Positions 1-6,407 of a DNA stretch of 9,177 nt are shown in pieces. The position numbers and the translations under genes were made by a program. The stretch is from Firmicutes bacterium UBA1426 (GTDB taxonomy: Bacteria; Bacillota; Clostridia; Peptostreptococcales; Anaerovoracaceae), in assembly GCA_002329675.1 (NCBI GenBank), contig DCUA01000099.1:9925-19101 (forward strand), given 5' to 3'. Position 1 is the first letter of the stretch. Each line of letters opens with the position of its first letter. Below the pieces are notes generated by a model. That model saw nothing but the letters and a program-made list of their open reading frames with translations. It searched no databases and was not told where the DNA came from.

Positions 1-641
1 TCATTTTGTACAGCCTGGGTCCTCCTCTTCAGATCGTCACTCAGATCACGGAAACAGTCGGACTGCAGAAATTCTTTTGCACGCCTGGGTGCATCCATGA
101 GGATCTGGATTTGTTCTTTAGAAGGCAGGTATTTCCTTCCGGTTCCTGCAATACTATTCGTTGCCTCAATCAATCGCTCAAGGTTCTCCTCAAAGGTAAA
201 GCCCTGATGCATAGCAAACAACTCTTCAAAATTCTCAGGGGAGTTGTCCAGTTCCGAGATGGTCTTCATGATATCGGAACCGTTGAAACTGCCCTTTATG
301 TTATCCACGCGCAGTTGATGCGAGGAGTGGCTGATCTTTTTAAGAAAGGTAGTATTTGCAATCTGTAAATAGTTTTTACCAGGGGTAACGATACAGACAA
401 AAAACGGCCTGTCATCATATTCCCGCAATGCGGATAAAGACAGGACTGTATTTCCCATATTTCTGGTTGCGGATCTGCTGAAACGGATGGCAAAGTCCTT
501 ACCATAATATACTTTCCGGTCAAGCGCAAGATCAAACTGCTGTTTCACCATATCTGCCAGGGCGGCCTTGTTGTTGATCCCGTCATTTGAGACGATAATA
601 TCCACCAAACGGGATACGGCTTCCTTATTATAGATCATCAT
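1..641 (-). CDS. Probable type II restriction endonuclease, partial (3' end outside window)
   Basis: This frame stays open for 213 codons from an ATG-ATG pair at 641-636 to the left edge of the window, so the C-terminus is missing. It overlaps the end of the methyltransferase gene by 14 nt. A GAGG 6 nt before the first ATG lies inside that gene, which suggests translational coupling, with the methyltransferase made first. No family motif settles the function. I see no certain PD-(D/E)XK signature, though the catalytic part may be in the missing portion. Visible features are a beta-strand-rich stretch around residues 78-98 (RPFFVCIVTPGKNYLQIA), a conserved-looking run at 100-124 (LKKISHSS, RVDNIKGSFNGSDI) and a charged helical region from 148. 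The nuclease call rests mainly on the overlap with a solitary type II methyltransferase and on the look of residues 65-124, which resemble restriction enzymes as I remember them. Specificity is unknown. Alternatives are an unrelated accessory protein or a non-endonuclease partner. Confidence 0.65.
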   Translation of the reverse strand, partial: MMIYNKEAVSRLVDIIVSNDGINNKAALADMVKQQFDLALDRKVYYGKDFAIRFSRSATRNMGNTVLSLSALREYDDRPFFVCIVTPGKNYLQIANTTFLKKISHSSHQLRVDNIKGSFNGSDIMKTISELDNSPENFEELFAMHQGFTFEENLERLIEATNSIAGTGRKYLPSKEQIQILMDAPRRAKEFLQSDCFRDLSDDLKRRTQAVQN

Positions 642-1611
642 CTTCTGCCTCTTCAAAGAATGTCAGTTGTTTGTTTTTCTTTCTCTTATTCTGCTCCGCC
701 AGGGTATTTCTTTCCCAGAAGACTCCATCGGTGTACCCTTGGATCGACTTATCCGCTTCTGCCATTTCCAGCCTCTTCTGCGCCCATACGCAGTACTGCT
801 CGTTGTATTCAATTCCGATATAGTTGCGATTGAGTTTTTTTGCAGTTACAGCCGTGGTTCCGGAACCAAGGAAAGGATCAAACACCAGATCCCCTTCGTT
901 GGAACTGGCGAGGATAAGTTTTGCGAGGAGCTTTTCCGGTTTCTGTGTGGGGTGTGCTGTGTTTTCAGGCATGGACCAATAGGGGATAGAAAGATCATCC
1001 CAGAAATTCGAGGGGCAGGTATTTCGGAAATTGCCACTTGCCGTTTCATCCCAGTCCTTTGGCTTACCATCCACCCTATATGGAGCCACGACGCGCTTGC
1101 GAACCTTTACCGCCTCCAGATTGAAGGTGTATTCCTTTGAACAGGTAGCAAACCAAATGTCCTCCATGCCATTTTTCCAATTTCTCTTAGCCCCCCGGCC
1201 TTTTTCTCTTTGCCAGGTAATACGGTTTTGCACATTGAAATACCGCATCAACACCTTACCGATCACGAGGCTGGACTTCCAATCACAGCACACGTAAATG
1301 GAGGCAGTGGGCTTCAACAGGGGTAAAACGCCCTCGACCCATGACACAGTGTAATCTTCGTAAGCCTCATCATCCTTCTTATAATACATGTTGCCGTGAA
1401 AGTCCTTATCAAGGTTATAGGGCGGATCCACCACGAGCAGGTCCACGGATGCCTTGGGAAGCAGCGGCATTACAGAAAAGGTATCGCCTATTATTATGCG
1501 GTTCATCACATCCGCGAGAGAAGCGGGTCGATCGAGTGTAATACATCTATTCAAGTATTCCCTGCCTGCATCGACAGTGATATCGATTGTCTTATTACGT
1601 TTCGCTTTCAT
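628..1611 (-). CDS. Type II DNA N6-adenine methyltransferase, beta class
   Basis: Transfers a methyl group from S-adenosylmethionine to an adenine in a specific DNA sequence, protecting host DNA from the partner nuclease. The 327-residue protein has the circularly permuted order of the beta class. The catalytic motif IV DPPYNL is at residues 62-67, a target-recognition stretch spans roughly 110-215, HPTQKPE is at 220-226, and the SAM-binding motif I FDPFLGSGTT is at 244-253. DPPY rather than SPPY favours N6-adenine over N4-cytosine. RITWQREKGRGAKRNWKNGMEDIWF at about 130-154 also fits this family. The tail from 306 is lysine-rich, then strongly acidic (EEAEDDDL). The ATG at 1611 is preceded by GAGGT about 5 nt upstream, and an extended -10 lies further upstream. 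The stop codon lies within the overlap with the downstream frame, so the two look like one operon. Length and motif order are complete. The recognition sequence cannot be read from the protein by eye. Confidence 0.93.
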   Translation of the reverse strand: MKAKRNKTIDITVDAGREYLNRCITLDRPASLADVMNRIIIGDTFSVMPLLPKASVDLLVVDPPYNLDKDFHGNMYYKKDDEAYEDYTVSWVEGVLPLLKPTASIYVCCDWKSSLVIGKVLMRYFNVQNRITWQREKGRGAKRNWKNGMEDIWFATCSKEYTFNLEAVKVRKRVVAPYRVDGKPKDWDETASGNFRNTCPSNFWDDLSIPYWSMPENTAHPTQKPEKLLAKLILASSNEGDLVFDPFLGSGTTAVTAKKLNRNYIGIEYNEQYCVWAQKRLEMAEADKSIQGYTDGVFWERNTLAEQNKRKKNKQLTFFEEAEDDDL

Positions 1612-1658
1612 TGTGACCTCATTAAATGATTTATTGAGTGCTCTGAGTATGCGATTTT

Positions 1659-1667
1659 AGTATATCA
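1659..1667 (-). promoter_or_regulatory. Extended -10 promoter of the methyltransferase operon
   Basis: On the minus strand the sequence reads TGA-TATACT, an extended -10 (TGn) with one mismatch to TATAAT, about 48 nt upstream of the methyltransferase ATG. No good -35 hexamer sits 16-18 nt further up (TACCAA is the best), as is common for extended -10 promoters. Transcription would start near 1652. It points away from the repeat element and away from the GGDEF gene. Confidence 0.5.
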
Positions 1668-1766
1668 CAAATCGTCGTCTTTTGGTAGAATCGGGCAGGG
1701 GTTGCCGGGGAGTGGCAGGGGGACATTTTGTTTGCCGCTTACTTGCTCCAAGCCTGAATAAGCGGA

Positions 1767-1785
1767 CAGGTCTTGTTGCGACCTG
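1767..1785. repeat. Small perfect hairpin inside the intergenic element
   Basis: CAGGTC at 1767-1772 and GACCTG at 1780-1785 can pair over a 7-nt loop. There is no U-tract on either side, so it is not a terminator. Its role is unknown. Confidence 0.5.
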
Positions 1786-1793
1786 ATCACTGT

Positions 1794-1956
1794 GCAAAAT
1801 TTCAACTAGTGCAGTGATTTTTGAAGCTTTTACGTCAGATTTGAGCAAAATTTCGATTAATGCAGTGATTTTCGTGATAAATGAATGCACAACTTGAAAA
1901 TTTGCACAAAAACACCGATAAATCGATATATCCAACTGCATTACTTGAAAATTTGC
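1794..1956. repeat. Four 20-bp boxes in nested dyad symmetry
   Basis: Four related boxes of the form GCAAAnTTTC-N6-TGCA occur here. Boxes A (1794-1813) and B (1845-1864) are on the plus strand. Boxes C (1886-1905) and D (1937-1956) are inverted. A pairs with D at 17 of 20 positions and B with C at 14 of 20. The start-to-start step is 51 bp on both sides (A to B, and C to D), and both inverted pairs share the same centre at 1875. The 31-bp spacers between boxes on the two sides are not recognisably conserved with each other, so only the boxes and the geometry are kept. A and B are also followed by the same bases, GTGATTTT. A 51-bp step is close to five turns of B-DNA, so a protein could meet all boxes on one face. 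The DNA or RNA could also fold into a long hairpin or cruciform. Confidence 0.85.
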
Positions 1957-2003
1957 ACAGATGGGCTCAGATGTTTGCGAATCAATTGAGGTGGCAAACG
2001 AAA

Positions 2004-2036
2004 CATCCCCCTGCCATCCCCCTGCCATCCCCCTGC
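2004..2036. repeat. Three tandem copies of an 11-bp C-rich unit
   Basis: CATCCCCCTGC is repeated exactly three times, starting at 2004, 2015 and 2026, and is followed by a degenerate CACCCGG. The first copy is part of the right arm of the outer inverted repeat. The left side of the element has related but degenerate G-rich sequence, so the triplet is probably local slippage in one arm. Confidence 0.9.
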
Positions 2037-2060
2037 CACCCGGGCACCTAACTCCTGCTA

Positions 2061-2089
2061 TTGCATGGAATATCCGATGGATGTATAAT
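2061..2089 (+). promoter_or_regulatory. Probable SigA-type promoter of the GGDEF gene
   Basis: A perfect TATAAT at 2084-2089 lies exactly 17 nt after a weak -35 candidate, TTGCAT, at 2061-2066. Transcription would begin near 2096, giving a leader of about 47 nt before the TTG start. The promoter lies just outside the right end of the repeat element. Confidence 0.55.
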
Positions 2090-2128
2090 TAATCGAATCA
2101 TGTCGAAACACGCAGAACGTTACCGGAT

Positions 2129-2134
2129 GGAGGG
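2129..2134 (+). promoter_or_regulatory. Ribosome binding site that selects the TTG start
   Basis: GGAGGG sits 8 nt before the TTG at 2143. The ATG at 2135 between them is in another frame and hits a stop after eight codons, and no in-frame ATG follows until residue 65. This makes TTG the best start for the cyclase. Confidence 0.7.
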
Positions 2135-2142
2135 ATGATTGC

Positions 2143-3315
2143 TTGGATCCTCTCGAAGTAAATGTGAGCACATTACTGGTTGTCCTTATTCTGGGTCATG
2201 TTGCCACAGGTATCCTGCTCTTTTCTTATACGCTCAGGCTTTACAAGAGTAAAGCCGTCAATGTCTTTCTCCTGTCAAAGCTGGTTCAGACAGTGGCATG
2301 GATTACTTTTGCCCTGAGGAGCACAAATAGCTCCATGTCAATCATGATATTGGGGAATGCTTTATTGCTGGCAGGCCTTGCTATGGAACTGAGCGCCTTT
2401 TTGATGATGAAAGGCCGGTTTGCCAAAGCGCGAAAAACTATCGCAGCCCTCCTGGCAGCGAGCGTTTTGGTATTCGTGGCGGTCGTTGCCCTGGATACTT
2501 CTCAGAGTACCAGGATCGCAGTAGCGTCCCTGGTTTGTGCTGTCTTAATGGTCTATCCCGTATGGATGCTTTTCACGGACAAAGGTGCTTCCTTCCTTCA
2601 AAAGGTGATCGCCGAGTTTTACAGTGGCGTTATATTAATTCTGATCTTAAGAGCCATCAATGCCTTCGACGGGAATCTGGACATGTGCCTGTCTTCGGCA
2701 AATCCATTCAATGTAGCCATGTTTCTCATGCTGTACCTGGTCATGCTTGTAGGCAGCACGGGGTTCATACTACTGGATAAAGAAAAAGTGGACCATGAAA
2801 CTCTCAGAGCCGCCTCCGTTGACGGGCTTACGGATATCGCCAATCGGGGGACGTTCTTCCGCCGTTCCAGGGAAGTTCTTTCGCTATGTGAAAGAAATGG
2901 GGAAACGGTCTCCTGTCTGATGATCGACATTGATGGTTTCAAAAAAACCAATGACGAATACGGCCACCATGCGGGGGATAAGGTCTTAATAGATTTTGCC
3001 GAGAACATGAAAAGAACCTTAAGAAGCAGTGATATCTTCGGGAGGTACGGCGGTGACGAGTTTGCCGTATTGCTTCCCCAGACAGACGAAAGACAGTCCA
3101 TGGAAGTTGCGGAACGATTGAGGAAAGCAGCTGAAAATGCTGTTATTGTTGATGAACACCAGATCAGGTATACCGTAAGCGTAGGGTCAGCTACGATAGT
3201 TCCGGACATGGAAACCAATATAGAATCCATTTTCAAGTTAAGCGACAATGCTCTCTATTCAGCCAAAACCCAAGGCAAAAACCGCATCGCATCAGCGCTC
3301 CGATTTGCTGACTAG
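2143..3315 (+). CDS. Membrane-anchored diguanylate cyclase (GGDEF domain)
   Basis: Predicted to condense two GTP molecules into the second messenger cyclic di-GMP. Of 390 residues, the first 210 or so are a hydrophobic sensor region with about seven membrane-spanning segments, near 10-32, 40-58, 66-88, 99-117, 124-144, 155-173 and 190-211. I do not recognise a named sensor family. The catalytic GGDEF domain follows at about 225-385. DGLTDIANR at 227-235 opens it, the metal-binding region MIDIDGFKKTND is at 260-271, and the active-site loop RYGGDEF ends at 307. An RSSD at 294-297, five residues before the loop, matches the inhibitory I-site, so product feedback is expected. All these residues look intact, and there is no EAL domain. 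The start is a TTG with a good ribosome binding site. The gene is divergent from the methyltransferase and ends 8 nt before the purA promoter. The signal it senses is unknown. Confidence 0.93.
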   Translation: MDPLEVNVSTLLVVLILGHVATGILLFSYTLRLYKSKAVNVFLLSKLVQTVAWITFALRSTNSSMSIMILGNALLLAGLAMELSAFLMMKGRFAKARKTIAALLAASVLVFVAVVALDTSQSTRIAVASLVCAVLMVYPVWMLFTDKGASFLQKVIAEFYSGVILILILRAINAFDGNLDMCLSSANPFNVAMFLMLYLVMLVGSTGFILLDKEKVDHETLRAASVDGLTDIANRGTFFRRSREVLSLCERNGETVSCLMIDIDGFKKTNDEYGHHAGDKVLIDFAENMKRTLRSSDIFGRYGGDEFAVLLPQTDERQSMEVAERLRKAAENAVIVDEHQIRYTVSVGSATIVPDMETNIESIFKLSDNALYSAKTQGKNRIASALRFAD

Positions 3316-3323
3316 CATCCCTA

Positions 3324-3352
3324 TTGACACTCGCTTTTATCTGAAGTATAAT
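3324..3352 (+). promoter_or_regulatory. Perfect consensus SigA promoter of purA-guaA
   Basis: TTGACA at 3324-3329 and TATAAT at 3347-3352 are separated by exactly 17 nt, matching the housekeeping consensus at all twelve positions. It starts 8 nt after the GGDEF stop codon. Transcription should begin near 3359, giving a leader of about 189 nt before the purA ATG. So strong a promoter on biosynthetic genes implies control by a repressor or by the leader. Confidence 0.9.
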
Positions 3353-3366
3353 AAAAAATCTTTTAG

Positions 3367-3460
3367 AAAGGCACCCAACAAAGAATGTCCGCACCAGTTA
3401 GAAAAACCGCATTCGCAGCCGGTTGGTCAACTGTCTGCACTATATGTTGAGCGCCTTTTT
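3367..3460 (+). promoter_or_regulatory. Long branched hairpin with U-tract in the purA leader (possible attenuator)
   Basis: The sequence at 3367-3380 (AAAGGCACCCAACA) pairs with 3445-3458 (TGTTGAGCGCCTTT) at 12 of 14 positions, and five Ts occupy 3456-3460. The enclosed 64 nt fold further: GCA and CAGTT (3391-3399) pair with AACTG and TGC (3429-3438), and AACCG (3405-3409) pairs with CGGTT (3420-3424). A competing helix is possible, TCAAC (3427-3431) with GTTGA (3446-3450), which would break the closing stem. The layout suggests a conditional terminator before purA. It could also terminate read-through from the GGDEF gene, or end a small RNA of about 100 nt. I do not recognise a known riboswitch class. 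The base pairing is seen by eye; the function is inference. Confidence 0.5.
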
Positions 3461-3533
3461 CAATGGGAGAGTTTACGCAGGTCTACAAAGAGGAATAATA
3501 AATAGTAACACTTTCGCAGCAGCGATTTGCAGA

Positions 3534-3540
3534 GGGAGGA
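3534..3540 (+). promoter_or_regulatory. Ribosome binding site that fixes the purA start
   Basis: GGGAGGA lies 7 nt before the ATG at 3548. An in-frame TTG at 3527 would extend the protein by seven residues but would put the ribosome binding site inside the gene, so it is not the start. Confidence 0.85.
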
Positions 3541-3547
3541 TGATGAA

Positions 3548-4819
3548 ATGATTACCGCAATAGTAGGGATCAACTGGGGCGACGAAGGTAAGGGTCGCAT
3601 GGTGGACTTACTGTCCGCCGACTATGATATCATATGCCGTTATCAGGGAGGAAATAACGCAGGACACACGGTGATCAACGACAAAGGCAAGTTCATACTG
3701 AACCTGCTCCCCTCGGGGATCCTGCGCGATAACACAGTAAATGTAATGGGGTGCGGTATGGTGATCGACCTTGAGCATCTCTGTGGTGAGATATCAGCCC
3801 TGCACTCTAAGGGAGTTAAAATAACACCTGACACGTTGAAGATCAGCGACAAGGCTTTTGTCTGTATGCCCTATCACAAGCAACAGGATATCCTGGAGGA
3901 AGATCGGCTGGGGGATCGGAAATACGGATCCACACGTCGAGGCATCTCCCCGGCATACGGAGACAAGTACATGAAGAAGGGCATCCGCATGGGTGACCTC
4001 TTATCCCGGAATGAGCTGGAGGAAAGACTGGCGGACATCCTGGAGTGGAAGAATATCACACTTAACGGTTACGGAGAGGGAAGTCTGACCCTTGAATCCA
4101 TTATGGAGTGGATCTCCGAGTTTTCAAAACCGCTTTTGCCTTTTATCACAGACACCACGGAATACCTGAATGAGGCCCGGGATAAGGGCATGAGCATTTT
4201 ATTGGAAGCTCAGCTGGGTGCTCTCCGGGATATTGATTATGGGATCTATCCTTACACAACGTCTTCACAGACCCTGGCTGCTTATGCTCCAACGGGTGCA
4301 GGGATTCCGGGCGCAAAACTGGATTGTGTAGTGGGCATAATGAAAGCTTATTCTTCCTGCGTGGGCGAAGGCCCCTTCACTGCGGAACTCTTCGGCGATG
4401 AGGCCGCTGCTCTCCGGGAAGCCGGGGCAGAATACGGAGCCGCTACAGGCAGACCTCGCAGGGTAGGAGGATTTGACGTTCCGGCCAGCCGGTATGGAGT
4501 AGAGGTGCAGGGTGCGGATTTCCTGGCGCTGACCAAGCTGGATGTCCTGTCCTATCTTGACAAGATTCCTGTATGCGTGGCATACGAAATAAACGGCGAG
4601 CGCTGTGATAGCTTCCCCACAGGCAACAGACTCGCAATTGCAAAGCCCGTTTATGAATATCTGGATGGTTTTAAAACGGATCTGACAGGATGCAGAAAGC
4701 CGGAAGATTTGCCGGAAAAGGCCATGGACTATATCCGCTTTATAGAGAAGGCCGTGGGATGTCCTATCCGATATGTTTCCGTAGGAGCCGGAAGAGAAGA
4801 TTATCTTGAATTAAAATAG
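3548..4819 (+). CDS. purA: Adenylosuccinate synthetase
   Basis: Catalyses the GTP-dependent joining of IMP and aspartate to adenylosuccinate, the first committed step from IMP to AMP, in the cytoplasm. Starting at the ATG, the protein has 423 residues, the usual length. The N-terminal GTP-binding loop WGDEGKGR is at 10-17, with Asp12 as the expected catalytic base. NNAGHT at 36-41 supplies His40, GSTRRGISPAY is at 127-137, the substrate loop GRPRR is at 301-305, and TKLDVL at 329-334 corresponds to the guanine-recognition segment. Compared with the Bacillus and E. coli form, LEAQLGALRDIDYG near 219-232 replaces the usual EGAQG, and SVGAGRED at 411-418 replaces SxGPDR. I remember this variant from other Clostridia, so it looks like a lineage form and not a damaged gene. 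guaA follows after 8 nt, almost certainly on the same transcript. Confidence 0.96.
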   Translation: MITAIVGINWGDEGKGRMVDLLSADYDIICRYQGGNNAGHTVINDKGKFILNLLPSGILRDNTVNVMGCGMVIDLEHLCGEISALHSKGVKITPDTLKISDKAFVCMPYHKQQDILEEDRLGDRKYGSTRRGISPAYGDKYMKKGIRMGDLLSRNELEERLADILEWKNITLNGYGEGSLTLESIMEWISEFSKPLLPFITDTTEYLNEARDKGMSILLEAQLGALRDIDYGIYPYTTSSQTLAAYAPTGAGIPGAKLDCVVGIMKAYSSCVGEGPFTAELFGDEAAALREAGAEYGAATGRPRRVGGFDVPASRYGVEVQGADFLALTKLDVLSYLDKIPVCVAYEINGERCDSFPTGNRLAIAKPVYEYLDGFKTDLTGCRKPEDLPEKAMDYIRFIEKAVGCPIRYVSVGAGREDYLELK

Positions 4820-4827
4820 GAGGAAAT

Positions 4828-6351
4828 ATGAAAGAGCTTGTACTGGTACTTGACTTTGGTGGACAATACAAGGAATTGATCGCCCGGGGCGTTCGCTCCC
4901 AGTCTGTGTATTCGGAGATCCATCCGGGAAGTCTGTCTGCCCGTGAGATCAAAGAGATGAACCCCATCGGTATCATTTTGACCGGGGGCCCAAACAGCGT
5001 GTATCTGCCTGAATCCCCCAAGTGTGATCCGGAAATATTCAAACTGGGCATTCCCGTTCTCGGTATCTGTTACGGGATGCAGTTGATGTGCTACATCCTT
5101 GGAGGTGAAGTTCAGCCTGGTAAAAAAGGAGAATTCGGCCGGGTGAAAGCAACCCTCAAAACCAGTTCTCCTTTATTTAGCGGTCTGCAAGAACAGAACA
5201 CCCTACTTATGAGCCACAGGGATCAGGTCACCGTCCTGCCGGATGGCTTCATCGGCATTGCCAAAACAAAAGACTGTCCCTATGCCGCCTGCGAGAACCC
5301 GTCAAACAAGCTTTATGGTGTTCAGTTTCACCCGGAAACAGAGCATACGGATAACGGGGAGAAGATTCTGGAGAATTTTCTATATACCATTTGCGGTGCA
5401 AAAGGTGACTACCGGCTCGATGATTATATCGATTCCCAGGTCCGGGAGATACGGGAGCGGGTCGGTAGTGAAAGGGTACTTCTTGCTCTGTCGGGGGGCG
5501 TGGACAGCTCCGTATGTGCGAGCTTATTGTCAAAGGCGATACCCGGGCAGCTAACCTGCATTTTTGTCGACCATGGCTTTATGCGTGAAAACGAGGGTGA
5601 CGAAATTGAGAAGGCTTTCTCATCGCAGCAACTCAATTTTATCCGGGTGAATGCTCAAGCCAGATTTCTGGAAAAGTTGAAAGGCATCACGGATCCCGAG
5701 GAGAAGAGAAAACGCATCGGCGAAGAGTTTGTCCGGGTCTTTGAAGAGGAAGCGGGGAAAATGGGCAATATTCCATTTTTGGCCCAGGGGACGATCTATC
5801 CCGATATCATTGAATCAGGCGGAAAGCTGGGAGATGTGATAAAGAGCCATCACAATGTCGGCGGTCTTCCTGAGAATCTTGCGTTTGCAGAGGTTATTGA
5901 GCCTCTCAGTGGGCTTTTCAAAGATGAGGTCAGAGTTCTGGGTAAGAAACTGGGGCTTCCATCATGGCTTACCGAGCGGCAGCCATTCCCGGGGCCGGGT
6001 CTGGCTGTCCGGGTCATGGGAGAGGTTACGGAGGAAAAGCTGGCCGTGTTGCGAAGAGCGGACGCCATAATGTGTGAGGAAATTGAAAAGCTGAAAGAGA
6101 GACCCCAGCAGTATTTTGCTGTCTACACCGGCGCACATTCAGTAGGCGTGAAAGGGGATCACAGGACCTATGACGGGATCATCGCTTTACGCGCAGTAAA
6201 CACCAGGGATTTTATGACTTGTGACTACACCCCATTGTCCCACAAGGTACTATCTCGTATCGCATCGCGAATTACGAACGAAATTTCCGGGGTGAGCCGG
6301 GTGGTTTACGATATCACCTCGAAACCTCCAGCAACGGTTGAATGGGAATAA
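4828..6351 (+). CDS. guaA: GMP synthase (glutamine-hydrolysing)
   Basis: Converts XMP to GMP using ATP and ammonia released from glutamine, in the cytoplasm. The 507 residues cover both halves. The N-terminal class I glutamine amidotransferase (about 1-190) opens with VLDFGGQYKELIARGVR. Its catalytic triad is visible as Cys81 in GICYGMQ, with His168 and Glu170 in GVQFHPE. The C-terminal synthetase begins near 198, has the ATP pyrophosphatase loop SGGVDSS at 222-228, QPFPGPGLAVRV at 385-396 in the dimerisation domain, and the conserved end KPPATVEWE. All key residues are present. The ribosome binding site AGGAGG (4818-4823) overlaps the purA stop codon, so translation of the two genes is probably coupled. 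With purA upstream, one operon controls both exits from IMP and XMP. No guaB is present here. Confidence 0.97.
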   Translation: MKELVLVLDFGGQYKELIARGVRSQSVYSEIHPGSLSAREIKEMNPIGIILTGGPNSVYLPESPKCDPEIFKLGIPVLGICYGMQLMCYILGGEVQPGKKGEFGRVKATLKTSSPLFSGLQEQNTLLMSHRDQVTVLPDGFIGIAKTKDCPYAACENPSNKLYGVQFHPETEHTDNGEKILENFLYTICGAKGDYRLDDYIDSQVREIRERVGSERVLLALSGGVDSSVCASLLSKAIPGQLTCIFVDHGFMRENEGDEIEKAFSSQQLNFIRVNAQARFLEKLKGITDPEEKRKRIGEEFVRVFEEEAGKMGNIPFLAQGTIYPDIIESGGKLGDVIKSHHNVGGLPENLAFAEVIEPLSGLFKDEVRVLGKKLGLPSWLTERQPFPGPGLAVRVMGEVTEEKLAVLRRADAIMCEEIEKLKERPQQYFAVYTGAHSVGVKGDHRTYDGIIALRAVNTRDFMTCDYTPLSHKVLSRIASRITNEISGVSRVVYDITSKPPATVEWE

Positions 6352-6357
6352 CTATAG

Positions 6358-6393
6358 AAAACAGGGGGCAGCTCAGGCGGCCCCCTGTTTTTT
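6358..6393. terminator. Strong bidirectional Rho-independent terminator
   Basis: CAGGGGGC at 6362-6369 pairs perfectly with GCCCCCTG at 6380-6387 across a 10-nt loop. Four As precede the stem and six Ts follow it. On the plus strand it ends the purA-guaA transcript just after the guaA stop codon. Read on the minus strand, the same structure has a T-run of four and would end the convergent antiporter transcript, whose stop codon is 15 bases beyond it. Confidence 0.95.
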
Positions 6394-6407
6394 CAACTGA
6401 AGGTTAT

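Larger units (their letters stand above)
1713..2016. repeat. Outer imperfect inverted repeat flanking a repeat-rich intergenic element
   Basis: The arm at 1713-1738 (TGGCAGGGGGA at its start, GTTTGCC near its end) is the reverse complement of 1991-2016 at 22 of 26 positions. The two arms enclose about 250 bp with no credible gene. That interior holds four copies of a 20-bp box described separately and a small hairpin. G-rich sequence on the left (1694-1723) and C-rich sequence on the right (2007-2040) mirror each other beyond the 26-bp arms. This could be a small non-autonomous mobile element or a dispersed intergenic repeat, but I see no target-site duplication at its ends. Confidence 0.8.

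Noticed and set aside
628..1611. Assigning the methyltransferase a HindIII-type or DpnII-type specificity
   Set aside because: Parts of the sequence look familiar, but specificity cannot be read from motifs, and the partner frame does not resemble the HindIII nuclease as I remember it. HindIII sites in the window show neither support nor exclusion.
1657..2028. Minus-strand open frame of 123 codons with internal protein repeats
   Set aside because: It is built from the inverted and direct repeat boxes. The 51-bp step is a multiple of three, so repeats stay in frame by chance. It covers the methyltransferase -10 and has no good ribosome binding site that I can see.
2004..2036. CRISPR-like tandem repeats
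   Set aside because: The units are 11 bp and directly adjacent, without spacers, and no cas gene is near.
2619..3248. Long minus-strand open frame opposite the GGDEF gene
   Set aside because: Its product is low-complexity and serine-rich, it lies fully antisense to a gene with clear catalytic motifs, and it is a frame shadow.
3367..3460. 6S RNA
   Set aside because: The long hairpin near purine genes recalls 6S RNA, but at about 94 nt it is far shorter than the usual 160-200 nt and I see no clear central bubble.
3248..3505. Plus-strand open frame of 85 codons spanning the GGDEF end and the purA promoter
   Set aside because: It overlaps the GGDEF gene and runs through a perfect promoter and a structured leader, and it has no protein-like character.
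3360..3547. Purine, preQ1, ZTP or T-box leader, or a PurR box pair, before purA
   Set aside because: I could not find the conserved core sequences of these classes. AAAACCG near 3403 only partly resembles a PurR box and lacks a proper partner.
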